NCBI RefSeq assembly: GCF_000255295.1
Contig: NC_017030.1
Span: 10,016,620-10,080,619 of the forward strand
Direction: 5' to 3'
DNA length: 64,000 nucleotides
Origin: Corallococcus coralloides DSM 2259
GTDB taxonomy: Bacteria; Myxococcota; Myxococcia; Myxococcales; Myxococcaceae
Under the pieces are notes generated by a model that saw nothing but the letters and a program-made list of their open reading frames with translations, did not search any database and was not told the DNA's origin. The position numbers and the translations under genes are program-made. Positions 1 to 7,882 of the stretch are shown here, piece after piece; the stretch's first letter is position 1; every line of letters starts with the position of its first letter.

Positions 1-217
1 GCCGGTCCGTGAGGGCGAGCACGGCGGACACCTCCTTCAGCGTGAAGCCCAGTTCCTGCGAGCGGCGGATGAAGCGCACGCGGATGGCGGCGTCCGGGCC
101 ATAGAGGCGCTGGCCGCTCTCGCTGCGGTCCATGGGCAGCAGCAGCTTGCGGCGCTCGTAGAAGCGCAGCGTGGACAGCTTCACGCCGGATTCACGGGCG
201 AGCGCGCCAATGCGCAA
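1..217 (-). CDS. MerR-family transcriptional regulator (partial, cut by window edge)
   Basis: The minus strand encodes the N-terminal winged helix of a MerR-type regulator, reading RIGALARESGVKLSTLRFYE and then a basic stretch with a YGPDAAIRVRFIRRSQELGF core. This is the standard DNA-binding half of the family, in which a C-terminal coiled coil and effector domain would follow; that part lies outside the window. No effector can be inferred. The start is uncertain: TTG at 217 sits just before the conserved domain, and in-frame GTG codons at 253 and 256 would overlap the upstream membrane-protein gene. It is co-directional with two membrane-protein paralogues and may regulate them. Confidence 0.8.
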   Translation of the reverse strand, partial: MRIGALARESGVKLSTLRFYERRKLLLPMDRSESGQRLYGPDAAIRVRFIRRSQELGFTLKEVSAVLALTDR

Positions 218-227
218 GGGAGCTGCT

Positions 228-668
228 TCAACGGGCCGTCGCGGGGATGCCACCACGCCACCTCCTGGCGCCGAGGATGACACCGCCCTGGGCGAACATC
301 CACGCCAGCTCCAGCACGAGGAACACGACGAGCGCTCGCGTCGCGCCCTGGGTAAGCGACCACGCCATCCACGTGGAGAACAGCGCCCGGCCCGCGGTGT
401 CCACGGCGCCGTTGAACGCGGTGGGATGGACGAGCCGCACGACGGACCACAGCGTCACGATGGTGCCGAACAGGGCCACGAAGAACAGGTGCGTGGGCGT
501 GAACGCAGGGAGCGGTTCGCCGCTCAAGCCCAGTGCGTGGTGCACGGACTGGATGCTCGCGAGCACGGCCTCCGCGGTCCACGGCGTGGCGAAGGGAATG
601 GTGACGACGAAGTCGTACAGCGCGCTGGCGAAGACGACACGGCGAAGCAGGGACGGTTCGGGGTTCAT
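228..668 (-). CDS. Four-helix integral membrane protein, tandem paralogue A
   Basis: A 146-residue hydrophobic protein with about four predicted membrane segments. It begins MNPEPSLLRR and contains IPFATPWTAEAVL, LFFVALFGTIVTLWSVVRL and a hydrophobic C-terminal helix. It is clearly homologous over its whole length to the next upstream gene (718-1137): both share the FATPWTAE, PAFTP.H.FFVALFG and ALTQGA/SLTQGA blocks, so the two arose by tandem duplication. The start chosen is the ATG at 668, because the reading frame upstream of it loses similarity to the paralogue. Function is not recognised. The MerR-type regulator immediately downstream may control it. Confidence 0.75.
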   Translation of the reverse strand: MNPEPSLLRRVVFASALYDFVVTIPFATPWTAEAVLASIQSVHHALGLSGEPLPAFTPTHLFFVALFGTIVTLWSVVRLVHPTAFNGAVDTAGRALFSTWMAWSLTQGATRALVVFLVLELAWMFAQGGVILGARRWRGGIPATAR

Positions 669-717
669 GCGAAGGACCGTAACCCCTGCACCCAGGTGCA
701 GAGGCAAGGGCCCTTGT

Positions 718-1137
718 TCAAGCGGGAGCAGCGACCCGACGTGCACCGAGCAGGAGCACCCCCTGCACGAACATGCCCGCGGCCTCCATCACGATGAACG
801 CGCCAAGCACCTGCGATGCCCCCTGCGTGAGCGCCAGCACCATCCACGCGGAGACGACACCCCGGCCCACCGTGTCGATGGCGCCATGCAGCGCGGTGGG
901 CTGAAGGACACGGACCAGCGCCCAGATGACGGCGAGCACACCGAAGAGGGCGACGAAGAACACGTGCACGGGCGTGAAGGCCGGCACGGCCTCGCCTCCA
1001 AGCGCCAGGCCCTCGTGCACCTGGCGCATGACGCCCAGCATCGTCTCCGCCGTCCACGGTGTGGCGAACGGAAGCGTGACGCACAGGTCGTACACCGCGA
1101 AGCCACGGACGGCGCGGCGAAGCAGGGAGGAGCTCAT
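718..1137 (-). CDS. Four-helix integral membrane protein, tandem paralogue B
   Basis: A 139-residue membrane protein starting MSSSLLRRAVRGF, homologous throughout to the downstream gene at 228-668. It shows the same order of hydrophobic blocks: FATPWTAETML, FFVALFGVLAVIWALVRVLQP, and a final helix with EAAGMFVQGVLLLGARR. The ATG at 1137 is preferred over an upstream in-frame ATG at 1188, since the extra residues have no counterpart in the paralogue. It lies directly downstream of the SitI6-like immunity gene, but the 10-bp gap does not prove a functional link. No enzymatic motif is visible; the fold could be DoxX-like, which is only a guess. Confidence 0.75.
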   Translation of the reverse strand: MSSSLLRRAVRGFAVYDLCVTLPFATPWTAETMLGVMRQVHEGLALGGEAVPAFTPVHVFFVALFGVLAVIWALVRVLQPTALHGAIDTVGRGVVSAWMVLALTQGASQVLGAFIVMEAAGMFVQGVLLLGARRVAAPA

Positions 1138-1147
1138 GGCTGGGACG

Positions 1148-1864
1148 CTATCCCCGGCCACCCACGGGAATCTCCTTGAAGAGGACATCCATGGGTCCCA
1201 GGCCGCGCGCCACCTCCACGAAACGCTCGGTCACGACAATCAACGTCACGGCATCCGTCAGCCGGAACACATCCAGGTCCGCTGGCAACGACGCGACCTC
1301 CAGCCGGCGCTCTTCTGGCATGGCTGCATCCACCCGTCCGCAGGCCCCACAGGGCGGCGGTCCCAATGGGAACAACCGCCCACGTGCCGTGAGTTCCAGT
1401 TCATGGAGCGCCGGAATCAATGCTCTGATTGGAGTCAGCTCCGCTCGCACCGGAACAAGGCCTTGAAGCCCGGCGGCTCGCAGTGCCTCCAGAGCATCCT
1501 CCCGCACCAGGAGCTTCCAGGGGTCCCGCAGGACGAGGGGGCCGAACGTCCCTTCAGCAGTCCCCACAAGTGGGCCGAAGGTCGTCCCGGGCTCCACCTG
1601 TGCCCCAGCTGGCAACAATGGCTTCACCTGATCCAAGAGCCGTGCGTAACGCTCGAAGGGTTCCAGGCGCGGTGTCTCAAGCTCCGCCCTCAGTGGGCTC
1701 TGAGCCAGGTCCACGGAGGGATACGCCAGTGCGATGCCGCTCCAGGTCTCACCGCAGGTAGGGCACTCCACGCCGGGCAGCATCCAACGGGCATCCGCCT
1801 GATAGGTCCCCGTCCAGACACGAGGCGCGTCGTAGTGCGGCGTGCTCAGCTCGAAGTAGCGCAT
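1148..1864 (-). CDS. SitI6-like double-CXXCG immunity protein
   Basis: A 238-residue cytoplasmic protein with two CXXCG zinc-ribbon-like motifs: CPTCG with cysteines at residues 34 and 37, and CGACG with cysteines at 172 and 175. This paired arrangement defines the myxobacterial paralogous double-CXXCG family (TIGR02264, Gmx_para_CXXCG), now regarded as SitI6-type immunity proteins. Its start codon overlaps the stop codon of the lipoprotein toxin gene by one base (TGATG at 1862-1866), so the pair is translationally coupled, as expected for a toxin and its antidote. An in-frame extension to 2017 exists but would run inside the toxin gene. Expected role: neutralise the cognate SitA6 toxin in self and kin cells. 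Confidence 0.85.
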   Translation of the reverse strand: MRYFELSTPHYDAPRVWTGTYQADARWMLPGVECPTCGETWSGIALAYPSVDLAQSPLRAELETPRLEPFERYARLLDQVKPLLPAGAQVEPGTTFGPLVGTAEGTFGPLVLRDPWKLLVREDALEALRAAGLQGLVPVRAELTPIRALIPALHELELTARGRLFPLGPPPCGACGRVDAAMPEERRLEVASLPADLDVFRLTDAVTLIVVTERFVEVARGLGPMDVLFKEIPVGGRG

Positions 1865-2559
1865 CAGTCGTCCCTGGCAAACGGCCCCAGCTCGATGCTC
1901 TGCCGGTAGGTCATCGTCAGCCCGAACAGACCGAACTGCTGGATCATCTTCGATGCCTGTTCGAAGTGCTGCGGCTTGGTGGCCCGGCCGTAGGTCCTCG
2001 AGAAGAACATGCGCCACTCGCCATTCCAGGGACCGCCATCAGTGCCCCGGTGGATCCGCGCATGCAGGTCCTTGTCGATGGCCATGACGTAGTCATGCAC
2101 GTTGATGCCCTTGGAGAGGAAGTACGCCGTGTACTGCTGCGGAAAGAGGTGGTGCTTCTCCTTGGGACGCTGCGCCCATTCCTCCATGGCCTGCTGGCGG
2201 CGCACTTCGCTCGGGAGGCGCTCACGTGGATACCAGCGGAACACCATGACCGGCAGCCGGTCCCCCGGCAGCCCCTGCGCACTGCCCCAGTTCCGCTGTG
2301 CGGTGCCCCCAGGCGCCAAGAACACGGGAGCAGTCGCACGCGTGCGAACAATCCCGGGGGACGCGAGATCTTCACAAAAGAAAAGCGCGCATTCTGCCTC
2401 GGTGCAGAGCGTGGCGACGCAGCGGTCCTCCTCGTCCGGGTCGCAGCCCTGTCCGGCTTCCGCCCGCGCCCAGACCTGAAGCGGAGCCCCCACAGGGGGC
2501 GTCCCTGAAGACGCGCACCCCAGGACTCCCGCGATGAAGCCCAGCGCCCACCTTCGCAT
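1864..2559 (-). CDS. SitA6-like polymorphic toxin lipoprotein (DUF2380/TIGR02269)
   Basis: A 231-residue predicted lipoprotein. The signal peptide MRRWALGFIAGVLGC ends in a lipobox with the lipidated cysteine at residue 15. A variable middle part with four further cysteines (residues 39-62) is followed by a C-terminal domain with KEKHHLFPQQ (His136, His137), then LHARIH (His166, His170) and GGPWNGEWR, a pattern reminiscent of HNH/His-Me nucleases. The organisation matches TIGR02269/DUF2380 lipoproteins, known as SitA6 toxins. In Myxococcus, SitA lipoproteins pass between kin cells by TraA/TraB-dependent outer-membrane exchange and kill recipients lacking immunity. The partner gene follows directly. 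Nuclease activity is inferred from motif spacing only. Confidence 0.82.
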   Translation of the reverse strand: MRRWALGFIAGVLGCASSGTPPVGAPLQVWARAEAGQGCDPDEEDRCVATLCTEAECALFFCEDLASPGIVRTRATAPVFLAPGGTAQRNWGSAQGLPGDRLPVMVFRWYPRERLPSEVRRQQAMEEWAQRPKEKHHLFPQQYTAYFLSKGINVHDYVMAIDKDLHARIHRGTDGGPWNGEWRMFFSRTYGRATKPQHFEQASKMIQQFGLFGLTMTYRQSIELGPFARDD

Positions 2560-2579
2560 GGCGGACCCTTCCTGGGACT

Positions 2580-3890
2580 TCAGTCCGCCAGCGGCATGCC
2601 GAAGTCAGGCTGGCCGCGCTCGCCGGACACCCAGCGATACACTTCCAGCACCTGATCCGCCTTCGCCTTCCAGGTGAAGTGCTTGAAGATGCGCGCCCGC
2701 GCGCGCTCGCCCATCGGGCCAATCACGGACGGATCCGCGACCAGCTTCTCCAGGACGCCTCGCACGCGCTCGACGATCTCCTGCGGCGTGCCCATGGGAA
2801 TGGCGAAGCCCGTGGTCGGACTGACGATTTCACCCGGACCGCCGTAGTCCATCACGATGGGCACCAGCCCCAGCGCCATCGCCTCCGCCACCACCGCGCC
2901 GCCGAACTCGCGCACGCTCGGGAAGCCGAAGATGTGGTTCTTCGACAGGCGGCCCTGCAGCTCCTGGTGCTTCACCCAGCCCGCGAACGTCACGCCGTTC
3001 TCCAGGCCGCCCCTCGCCACCTGCGCGCGCAGGTTCTGCATCTCCGCGCCGTCGCCGATGAGCTCCACCTGCACCTTGCCCTCGCGCACCAGCGGCGCCG
3101 CCGCGTCGATGAGCATCGCCATGCCCTTGTACGGCACGAAGCGCCCCACGAACGCCACCCGCAGCGGCTCACCCGGCTTCGGCGGCTCCGCCTTCGCCGA
3201 ACCGAAGCGCCGCACGTCGATGGCGTTCTCCGGGATGTAGACCACCTTGTCCTGGTACTCCCGCGACAGCTGCGCCCGCGTCGCCCGCGAGCCCATCATC
3301 AGCGCCGCCGCGTTCTTCCGCGTCGACTTGTAGAAGGGCATCAGCTTGTAGACGTCCCGGATGTAGCTCAGCCACTCGCGCTCACGCACGCGCGCGTCCC
3401 CGAAGCCCTTGGGCCACGGCAGGCCGCCGTTCATGGGGCCCATGATGAAGGGCACCCCCGCCTCCGCGCACCGCGCCGCCAGCGTGCTGGGCGTCGTGGG
3501 GCTGATGGGCGTGTAGCGGTGCACCACGTCGAATTCCTTCGCGCGGATGCGGTCCCCGAAGCGCCGCCAGAGCAGCTCCTCGAAGTAGTAGTACGGCAAC
3601 ACGCTCAGCGCCGTGGCCGTCGTCCAGCCCACGCCCGCCTTGCCGCGCAGCACCTCGCCCACCTTCTCCAGCGGGCGCTCCACCGGCGTGGAGTCCAGGG
3701 CCGTGAAGTCCCTCCCCTCCACCAGCCCCTGCTTGAGGATGTTCTCGCGGTTGCGGACCTGGGTGACCAGGTGCACGTCCGCCACCTCGGCGAGCGCCCT
3801 GGCCAGGGACCAGCCTTCCAGGGGGACGCTCACCCAGTCTGGGTTGCACAGCTCAGCAATCAGGAGGACGCGGGGTCGGGTGCCAGCCAT
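2580..3890 (-). CDS. epsH: Glycosyltransferase, EPS locus (GT4 type)
   Basis: A 436-residue GT-B glycosyltransferase. The N-terminal domain starts RPRVLLIAELCNPDWVSVP; the C-terminal nucleotide-sugar domain has RVAFVGRFVPYKGMAMLIDA, a VELIGDG block, and the GT4 EX7E-like element around EFGGAVVAEAMALGLVPIV. It is probably cytoplasmic and adds a sugar to the lipid-linked EPS repeat unit. It is divergent from the Wzy gene with 56 bp between the starts. The same gene pair, then epsE-epsD-epsC-epsB-epsA, is the order I recall from the Myxococcus xanthus eps cluster, which is why epsH is proposed. The symbol is by synteny and should be confirmed by alignment. Confidence 0.85.
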   Translation of the reverse strand: MAGTRPRVLLIAELCNPDWVSVPLEGWSLARALAEVADVHLVTQVRNRENILKQGLVEGRDFTALDSTPVERPLEKVGEVLRGKAGVGWTTATALSVLPYYYFEELLWRRFGDRIRAKEFDVVHRYTPISPTTPSTLAARCAEAGVPFIMGPMNGGLPWPKGFGDARVREREWLSYIRDVYKLMPFYKSTRKNAAALMMGSRATRAQLSREYQDKVVYIPENAIDVRRFGSAKAEPPKPGEPLRVAFVGRFVPYKGMAMLIDAAAPLVREGKVQVELIGDGAEMQNLRAQVARGGLENGVTFAGWVKHQELQGRLSKNHIFGFPSVREFGGAVVAEAMALGLVPIVMDYGGPGEIVSPTTGFAIPMGTPQEIVERVRGVLEKLVADPSVIGPMGERARARIFKHFTWKAKADQVLEVYRWVSGERGQPDFGMPLAD

Positions 3891-3946
3891 ACGCCTTCCG
3901 CATCTATCCCAACACGGGCCCGGGATATAGCCTCCCCCCCGCTCGA

Positions 3947-5512
3947 ATGGTCTTCAAACCCTCTCCCGCCGCCTGGCTCCAGTACATCGTCATGGTCGTG
4001 GGCCTGGGCGCCGTCACCCTGGGTGCGGCCGCCGTGGGTAACGGGGACCCCATCGTCACCCTGGCGCCCGTGCTGGCGCTCACCGTGGTGTGGGTCATCC
4101 TCAAGGTGCCGCTGCGCTACCTGGCCATCACGGTGCTCTACCTGGTGCTCGCGGTGGACTACACACCCGAGCGTCCCCAGTCGATGTTCTGGCCGTCGCC
4201 GCTCTTCCCGCTGGGCAAGCTGCTCTTCACGCAGATGCATGAGCTGGTGGGCATTGGCGCCCTGCGCTTCCCGCTCATCGACGGGCTCATCATCGGCTCC
4301 ATTGGCATTGGCATCTACCGGCGGGCCACGAAGTCCAAGATTGATCCGCCGGTGGTGCCCATCCCCCGGCCGCTGGCGGTGGTGCTGGCGATTTCGTTCT
4401 TCTCCATCATGTGGATGGAGGTGTGGGGCATCGCGCGGGGCGGAGACATCAAGAACTCGCTCTGGCAGTGGCACCAGGCGGCGGTGCTCCCGCTGATCGC
4501 GATGATGTACCACTACAGCCTGCGCGGGCCGGAGGACTGGCCCCTGGTGGCGAAGACCATCGTCGCGGCGGCGCTGACCAAGTCCGCGGTGAGCACCTAC
4601 TTCGCGCTCGTCATCGTGCCGGCCCAGCACCTGGAGGTGGAGTACACCACCTGCCACTCGGACTCGATGACGTTCATCTTCGCCATCAGCGTGTGCATCA
4701 TGCGCTGGTTGGAGCGGCCCAAGTCCGGCCACGCCATCCGAGGCATCCTCATCATCATCCTGGTGTTCATCGGGATGTTCTTCAACGACCGCCGGCTCGC
4801 GTACGTGAGCCTCGTGGGCGGGCTGGCCGCGGCGTACTTCTTCAACCCGTGGACGCCGCTGAAGAGGTTCATCACGCGCGGGCTCATCGCGTGCTCACCG
4901 CTGCTGGTCGTGTACTTCCTGGTGGGGTGGGGCTCCAACAGCAGCGTGTTCAAGCCGGTGCAGACCTTCCGCTCCATCATCGAGGGTCAGCACGCCGAAG
5001 GAGAGCTGGACTACCGCGACATCGAGAACCTCAACCTCATCGCCACCTGGAACACGAACCCCGTGTTCGGCACGGGCTACGGGCACGAGTTCCTGGAGCC
5101 CTACCCGCTGCCCAACATCGCGTTCGTGTTCCCCACGTACCGCTTCCACCCGCACAACTCGCTCTTGGGCCTCCTGGCCTTCGGCGGGTGGTTCGGGTTC
5201 ACGGGCGTGTGGATGTACCTGGTGGTGACGGTGTACCTGGCGGCGCGCTCGTACCATCGAGCGTACGCGGCGGAACATCGAACCGCGTGCCTGCTCATCG
5301 TGGGCGTGGTGGCGTCCTACCTGAACCAGGTGTTCGGAGACATGGGCATCATCTCGTACATCTGCACGTTCCAGGTCGCGGTGTGCTCGGTGCTCGCGGG
5401 CAAGCTGGCCATGGTCACCGGCGCGTGGCCGTGGCCACAGCGGGAGAAGGTGCTGGGCCTGAAGCGCGCGGCGCCGGAAGAGGCGCCGCCCTCGGGAGCG
5501 ACGGCGGCCTAG
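3947..5512 (+). CDS. wzy: Wzy-type polysaccharide polymerase / O-antigen ligase-like membrane protein
   Basis: A 521-residue polytopic inner-membrane protein with roughly ten hydrophobic helices spread over the length. A large periplasmic loop (about residues 330-400) contains NTNPVFGTGYGHEFLEPYP, followed by FHPHNSLLGLLAFGG. This G-T/F-G-G-H plus HNSLL arrangement is typical of the Wzy_C/O-antigen ligase superfamily, which polymerises lipid-linked repeat units at the periplasmic face. It is the only polymerase in this EPS locus segment and corresponds by position to WzyEPS of Myxococcus xanthus. The start at 3947 gives MVFKPSPAAWLQYIVMVVG, placing the first helix at the N-terminus. The gene diverges from epsH across a short shared promoter region. 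Confidence 0.85.
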   Translation: MVFKPSPAAWLQYIVMVVGLGAVTLGAAAVGNGDPIVTLAPVLALTVVWVILKVPLRYLAITVLYLVLAVDYTPERPQSMFWPSPLFPLGKLLFTQMHELVGIGALRFPLIDGLIIGSIGIGIYRRATKSKIDPPVVPIPRPLAVVLAISFFSIMWMEVWGIARGGDIKNSLWQWHQAAVLPLIAMMYHYSLRGPEDWPLVAKTIVAAALTKSAVSTYFALVIVPAQHLEVEYTTCHSDSMTFIFAISVCIMRWLERPKSGHAIRGILIIILVFIGMFFNDRRLAYVSLVGGLAAAYFFNPWTPLKRFITRGLIACSPLLVVYFLVGWGSNSSVFKPVQTFRSIIEGQHAEGELDYRDIENLNLIATWNTNPVFGTGYGHEFLEPYPLPNIAFVFPTYRFHPHNSLLGLLAFGGWFGFTGVWMYLVVTVYLAARSYHRAYAAEHRTACLLIVGVVASYLNQVFGDMGIISYICTFQVAVCSVLAGKLAMVTGAWPWPQREKVLGLKRAAPEEAPPSGATAA

Positions 5513-5519
5513 CGCGGGC

Positions 5520-5975
5520 CTAGCGCTGGATGGACAGGATGCGCCACTGGCGCGTGTCGATGGCGTACGTGGCGCTCGCGTCCGTCACGGGCCCCTCGGA
5601 GTTGCAGGCGTCCTGCCGGGGCACGAAGCGCACGAACATCACGCCCTCCGGGCCGGGCGCCGTCCACACGTCGAAGGAGTCCCGCCGGTAGAGGCACAGC
5701 TCGTCCGCGGTCGCGCCCTTGTGCGGCTTCACATCCAGCGGCCGGAAGTCATCCATCGCCAGCTGCGTCGCCACCGCCACGGCGGCGGGCGTCTGCGCGC
5801 GCCCCTCCGCGGGCAGATCCAACGGGAACTGGAAGCGGGCCATCTCCTCGTCGGAGGCGCGTGGCGGGCGGATGGGCCGCCCGAAGAGCACGCAGCCAGA
5901 GAGGGGCAACGCCAGCAGCGCCACAAGCCCGCGCTTCACCCACACCCGCCGCGATGACGAACCCTGGCGCCCCAT
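5520..5975 (-). CDS. Predicted lipoprotein of the EPS locus
   Basis: A 151-residue protein with a basic N-terminus (MGRQGSSSRRVWVKR), a hydrophobic stretch and the lipobox LPLSGC, so it is expected to be lipidated. The remainder contains DELCLYRRDSFDVWTAP and ATYAIDTRQWRILSIQR and has no motif I recognise. Its start codon directly abuts the stop of the upstream JAMM gene (TAG at 5976-5978), suggesting a two-gene unit. It converges on the Wzy gene, with only 7 bp between the stop codons. Position between wzy and epsE suggests an accessory role in EPS assembly or export, but this is inference. Confidence 0.8.
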   Translation of the reverse strand: MGRQGSSSRRVWVKRGLVALLALPLSGCVLFGRPIRPPRASDEEMARFQFPLDLPAEGRAQTPAAVAVATQLAMDDFRPLDVKPHKGATADELCLYRRDSFDVWTAPGPEGVMFVRFVPRQDACNSEGPVTDASATYAIDTRQWRILSIQR

Positions 5976-6587
5976 CTAGTCCTCCACGGGCGTGATGAAG
6001 CCCGTGTCCTTGTCCGCTTCGTGGATGTATCCGATGAGCTTCCACGCCTTGCCCTGCCGCAGATAGACCTCACCCGGACGCGGCTCGCCCTTGTAGGGAA
6101 CAAGCTTCGTCACCGTGCATCCTGAATCAAATTGGACTCGCAGGGTCCAACGTCATGACTGACTCCAGCGGTCCTCCTGTGACATTCCCGACGGGAACCA
6201 GGGGTGGCTGTGGAAGTCCGCCAGCGTGGAGGCCAGGCCCCGGTCGTCCTTCACCTCGCCAGGCACGCTGCAGCTCTTGCGGCGCAGGTCCGCGCCCACC
6301 AACGTCGTGCGCCCCAGCGGGGACGGCCAGCTCGCGTAGTACTCCCCACCGCCCAGCGAATAGATGAGCCCGCAGTACTCCTGGCCGTAGTCCCGCTCCC
6401 GGGCCCGCTCCAGCGCCATCACCGCCGGACAGAGCTGGTCGATGACCTCGTCCACGTCCGAGGAGGGCTGGATGGCGGGCCACGGGCCCTTCACCCAGAC
6501 CCTGGCGCCCCGCTGGCCGAAGAAGGTGTCCCTTCCGCTCTGGAAGTAGGACGTGCCAGCGCAGCCGACGAGCAGCGCCACGCCCAC
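5976..6587 (-). pseudogene. JAMM/MPN-domain lipoprotein interrupted by an in-frame TGA
   Basis: The first 144 codons encode a short lipoprotein signal (GVALLVGC) and an MPN/JAMM domain: Glu70 in QEYCGLIY and the motif HSHP-WFPSG-MSQED (His126, His128, Ser136, Asp139), matching the H-x-H-x7-S-x2-D zinc-hydrolase signature. Translation then meets TGA at 6153-6155. The same frame stays open for 58 more codons, reading RWTLRVQFDSGCTVTKLVPY and then PRPGEVYLRQGKAWKLIGYI to a TAG at 5976. That tail looks like a natural C-terminal part, so this is one gene split by a nonsense codon (or a sequencing error), not two genes. The start is GTG at 6587 or 6581; the latter has a better-spaced GGAG. Confidence 0.72.
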
Positions 6588-6692
6588 GCTCCATGCATTC
6601 CGTCAGCGCATCCCGTCTCGCCGCTCCCGTGAGGGGAACCGCGAAAACGCATAGCACGGCCTAAACTACAAACCCAGGATTCATGGCAAAGC

Positions 6693-7739
6693 TCACCCGG
6701 TGCGGGCGCGGAGCTCGGCAGCCTCGGCGGCGGCGGCGGTCAGGTGCTCCAGCTCCAGGTCGATGTGCTTCGCCTGCGGGATGGCGCGGCGGACCTCGGC
6801 TTCGATGGCGTCAATCTCCTCGCTCAGGGTGCGGATGAGGTGCCGGGCCGCGTCCGTCAACGCGCGCTCGCGCTCCGCGCCCACCGGGGGCAGCCCCTGC
6901 GCGGGCAGGGCCTCCGCCAGCCGGGCCGCGACGAAGGACTCGCTGAAGCGCAGCTCCGCCTTGAACTGGTAGGACTCCGGCGTGAGCTGCCGCGTCTTCA
7001 CGTCGTGCAGGTCCGCCAGGCTGGGGCGCGCGCGCAGCAGCTCCTCGAAGCGCTGCTCCACGTCCGCCGGCACCGACCGGCCGAGCAAGAGCTCCCGGTT
7101 CGCCACCATCAGGTAGATGGCGATGAGCCCCAGCAGCACGCCCACCGTGAGCGACGCCAGCGCGTCCCACAGCGGGTTGCCCGTCACGTGCGCCAGCGCG
7201 ATGCCCGCCGTCGCCAGCACCAGGCCCAGCACCGCCGCGCCGTCCTCCAGCAGGATGGCCACCGACGCGGGGTCGGCCTTCGTCCGCACGAAGCGGAAGA
7301 AGGGCTCGCCCGCGGCCTGCTTGAGCAGCCCGCGCACCGCGAACAGCAGCACGCCGCCCTCGATGAGGAACGACAGCCCCAGCACCCCGAACGTCACCGG
7401 CCCCGTCTCCGCCACGTGCGGGTGAAGGAGCGACTGGATGCCGTGGTAGACGGTCACGCCACAGCCCACGAAGAAGATGCCGGACGCGGACAGGATGCCG
7501 AAGATGAAGCGCTCGCCTCCGTAGCCGTACGGGTGCGAGTCGTCCTCCACGCGCGCCGCCCGCTTCAGCCCCAGGAACAACAACACCTGGTTGCCCGTAT
7601 CCGCCGCCGAGTGGATGGCCTCCGACAGCATCGCCCCCGACCCCGACAGGAGGAAGGCGATGAACTTGATGAACGTGACCAACACGTTGCCGGACAGCGC
7701 GGCGATGACGGCCTTGAGCGACGATGCGGGAGCGGACAT
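6693..7739 (-). CDS. Cation diffusion facilitator (CDF) family metal efflux transporter
   Basis: A 348-residue CDF protein. It has about six membrane helices in the first 220 residues; the second carries SEAIHSAADTGNQ, whose His-x3-Asp is the transport-site signature of the family. A cytoplasmic C-terminal domain follows and ends in a helical segment rich in Glu, Arg and Ala (LIRTLSEEIDAIEAEVRRAI). Members export divalent metals such as zinc, iron or cobalt in exchange for protons; the substrate cannot be read here. The ATG at 7739 (MSAPASSLKAVIAALSGN) is chosen over 7787 because the extra 16 residues are not helix-like. It diverges from the MscS gene across 143 bp. Confidence 0.88.
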   Translation of the reverse strand: MSAPASSLKAVIAALSGNVLVTFIKFIAFLLSGSGAMLSEAIHSAADTGNQVLLFLGLKRAARVEDDSHPYGYGGERFIFGILSASGIFFVGCGVTVYHGIQSLLHPHVAETGPVTFGVLGLSFLIEGGVLLFAVRGLLKQAAGEPFFRFVRTKADPASVAILLEDGAAVLGLVLATAGIALAHVTGNPLWDALASLTVGVLLGLIAIYLMVANRELLLGRSVPADVEQRFEELLRARPSLADLHDVKTRQLTPESYQFKAELRFSESFVAARLAEALPAQGLPPVGAERERALTDAARHLIRTLSEEIDAIEAEVRRAIPQAKHIDLELEHLTAAAAEAAELRARTG

Positions 7740-7882
7740 GGAGGTGCCAAACCTACCATGTGGCGCCCCCCCGCCCGTCCGCCCCACGCCCTACCCTTGT
7801 CCTTCCGCGTCATCACTGCTGGACAGCCTCCGCCCAGGGTGATTGTTTGTTCTCAAATCATAATCAGGATGGGGAGAGCGCC

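Noticed and set aside
6153..6155. Selenocysteine codon in the JAMM gene
   Set aside because: The position is past the catalytic motif, no SECIS-like hairpin is visible just downstream, and a simple nonsense mutation explains the data.
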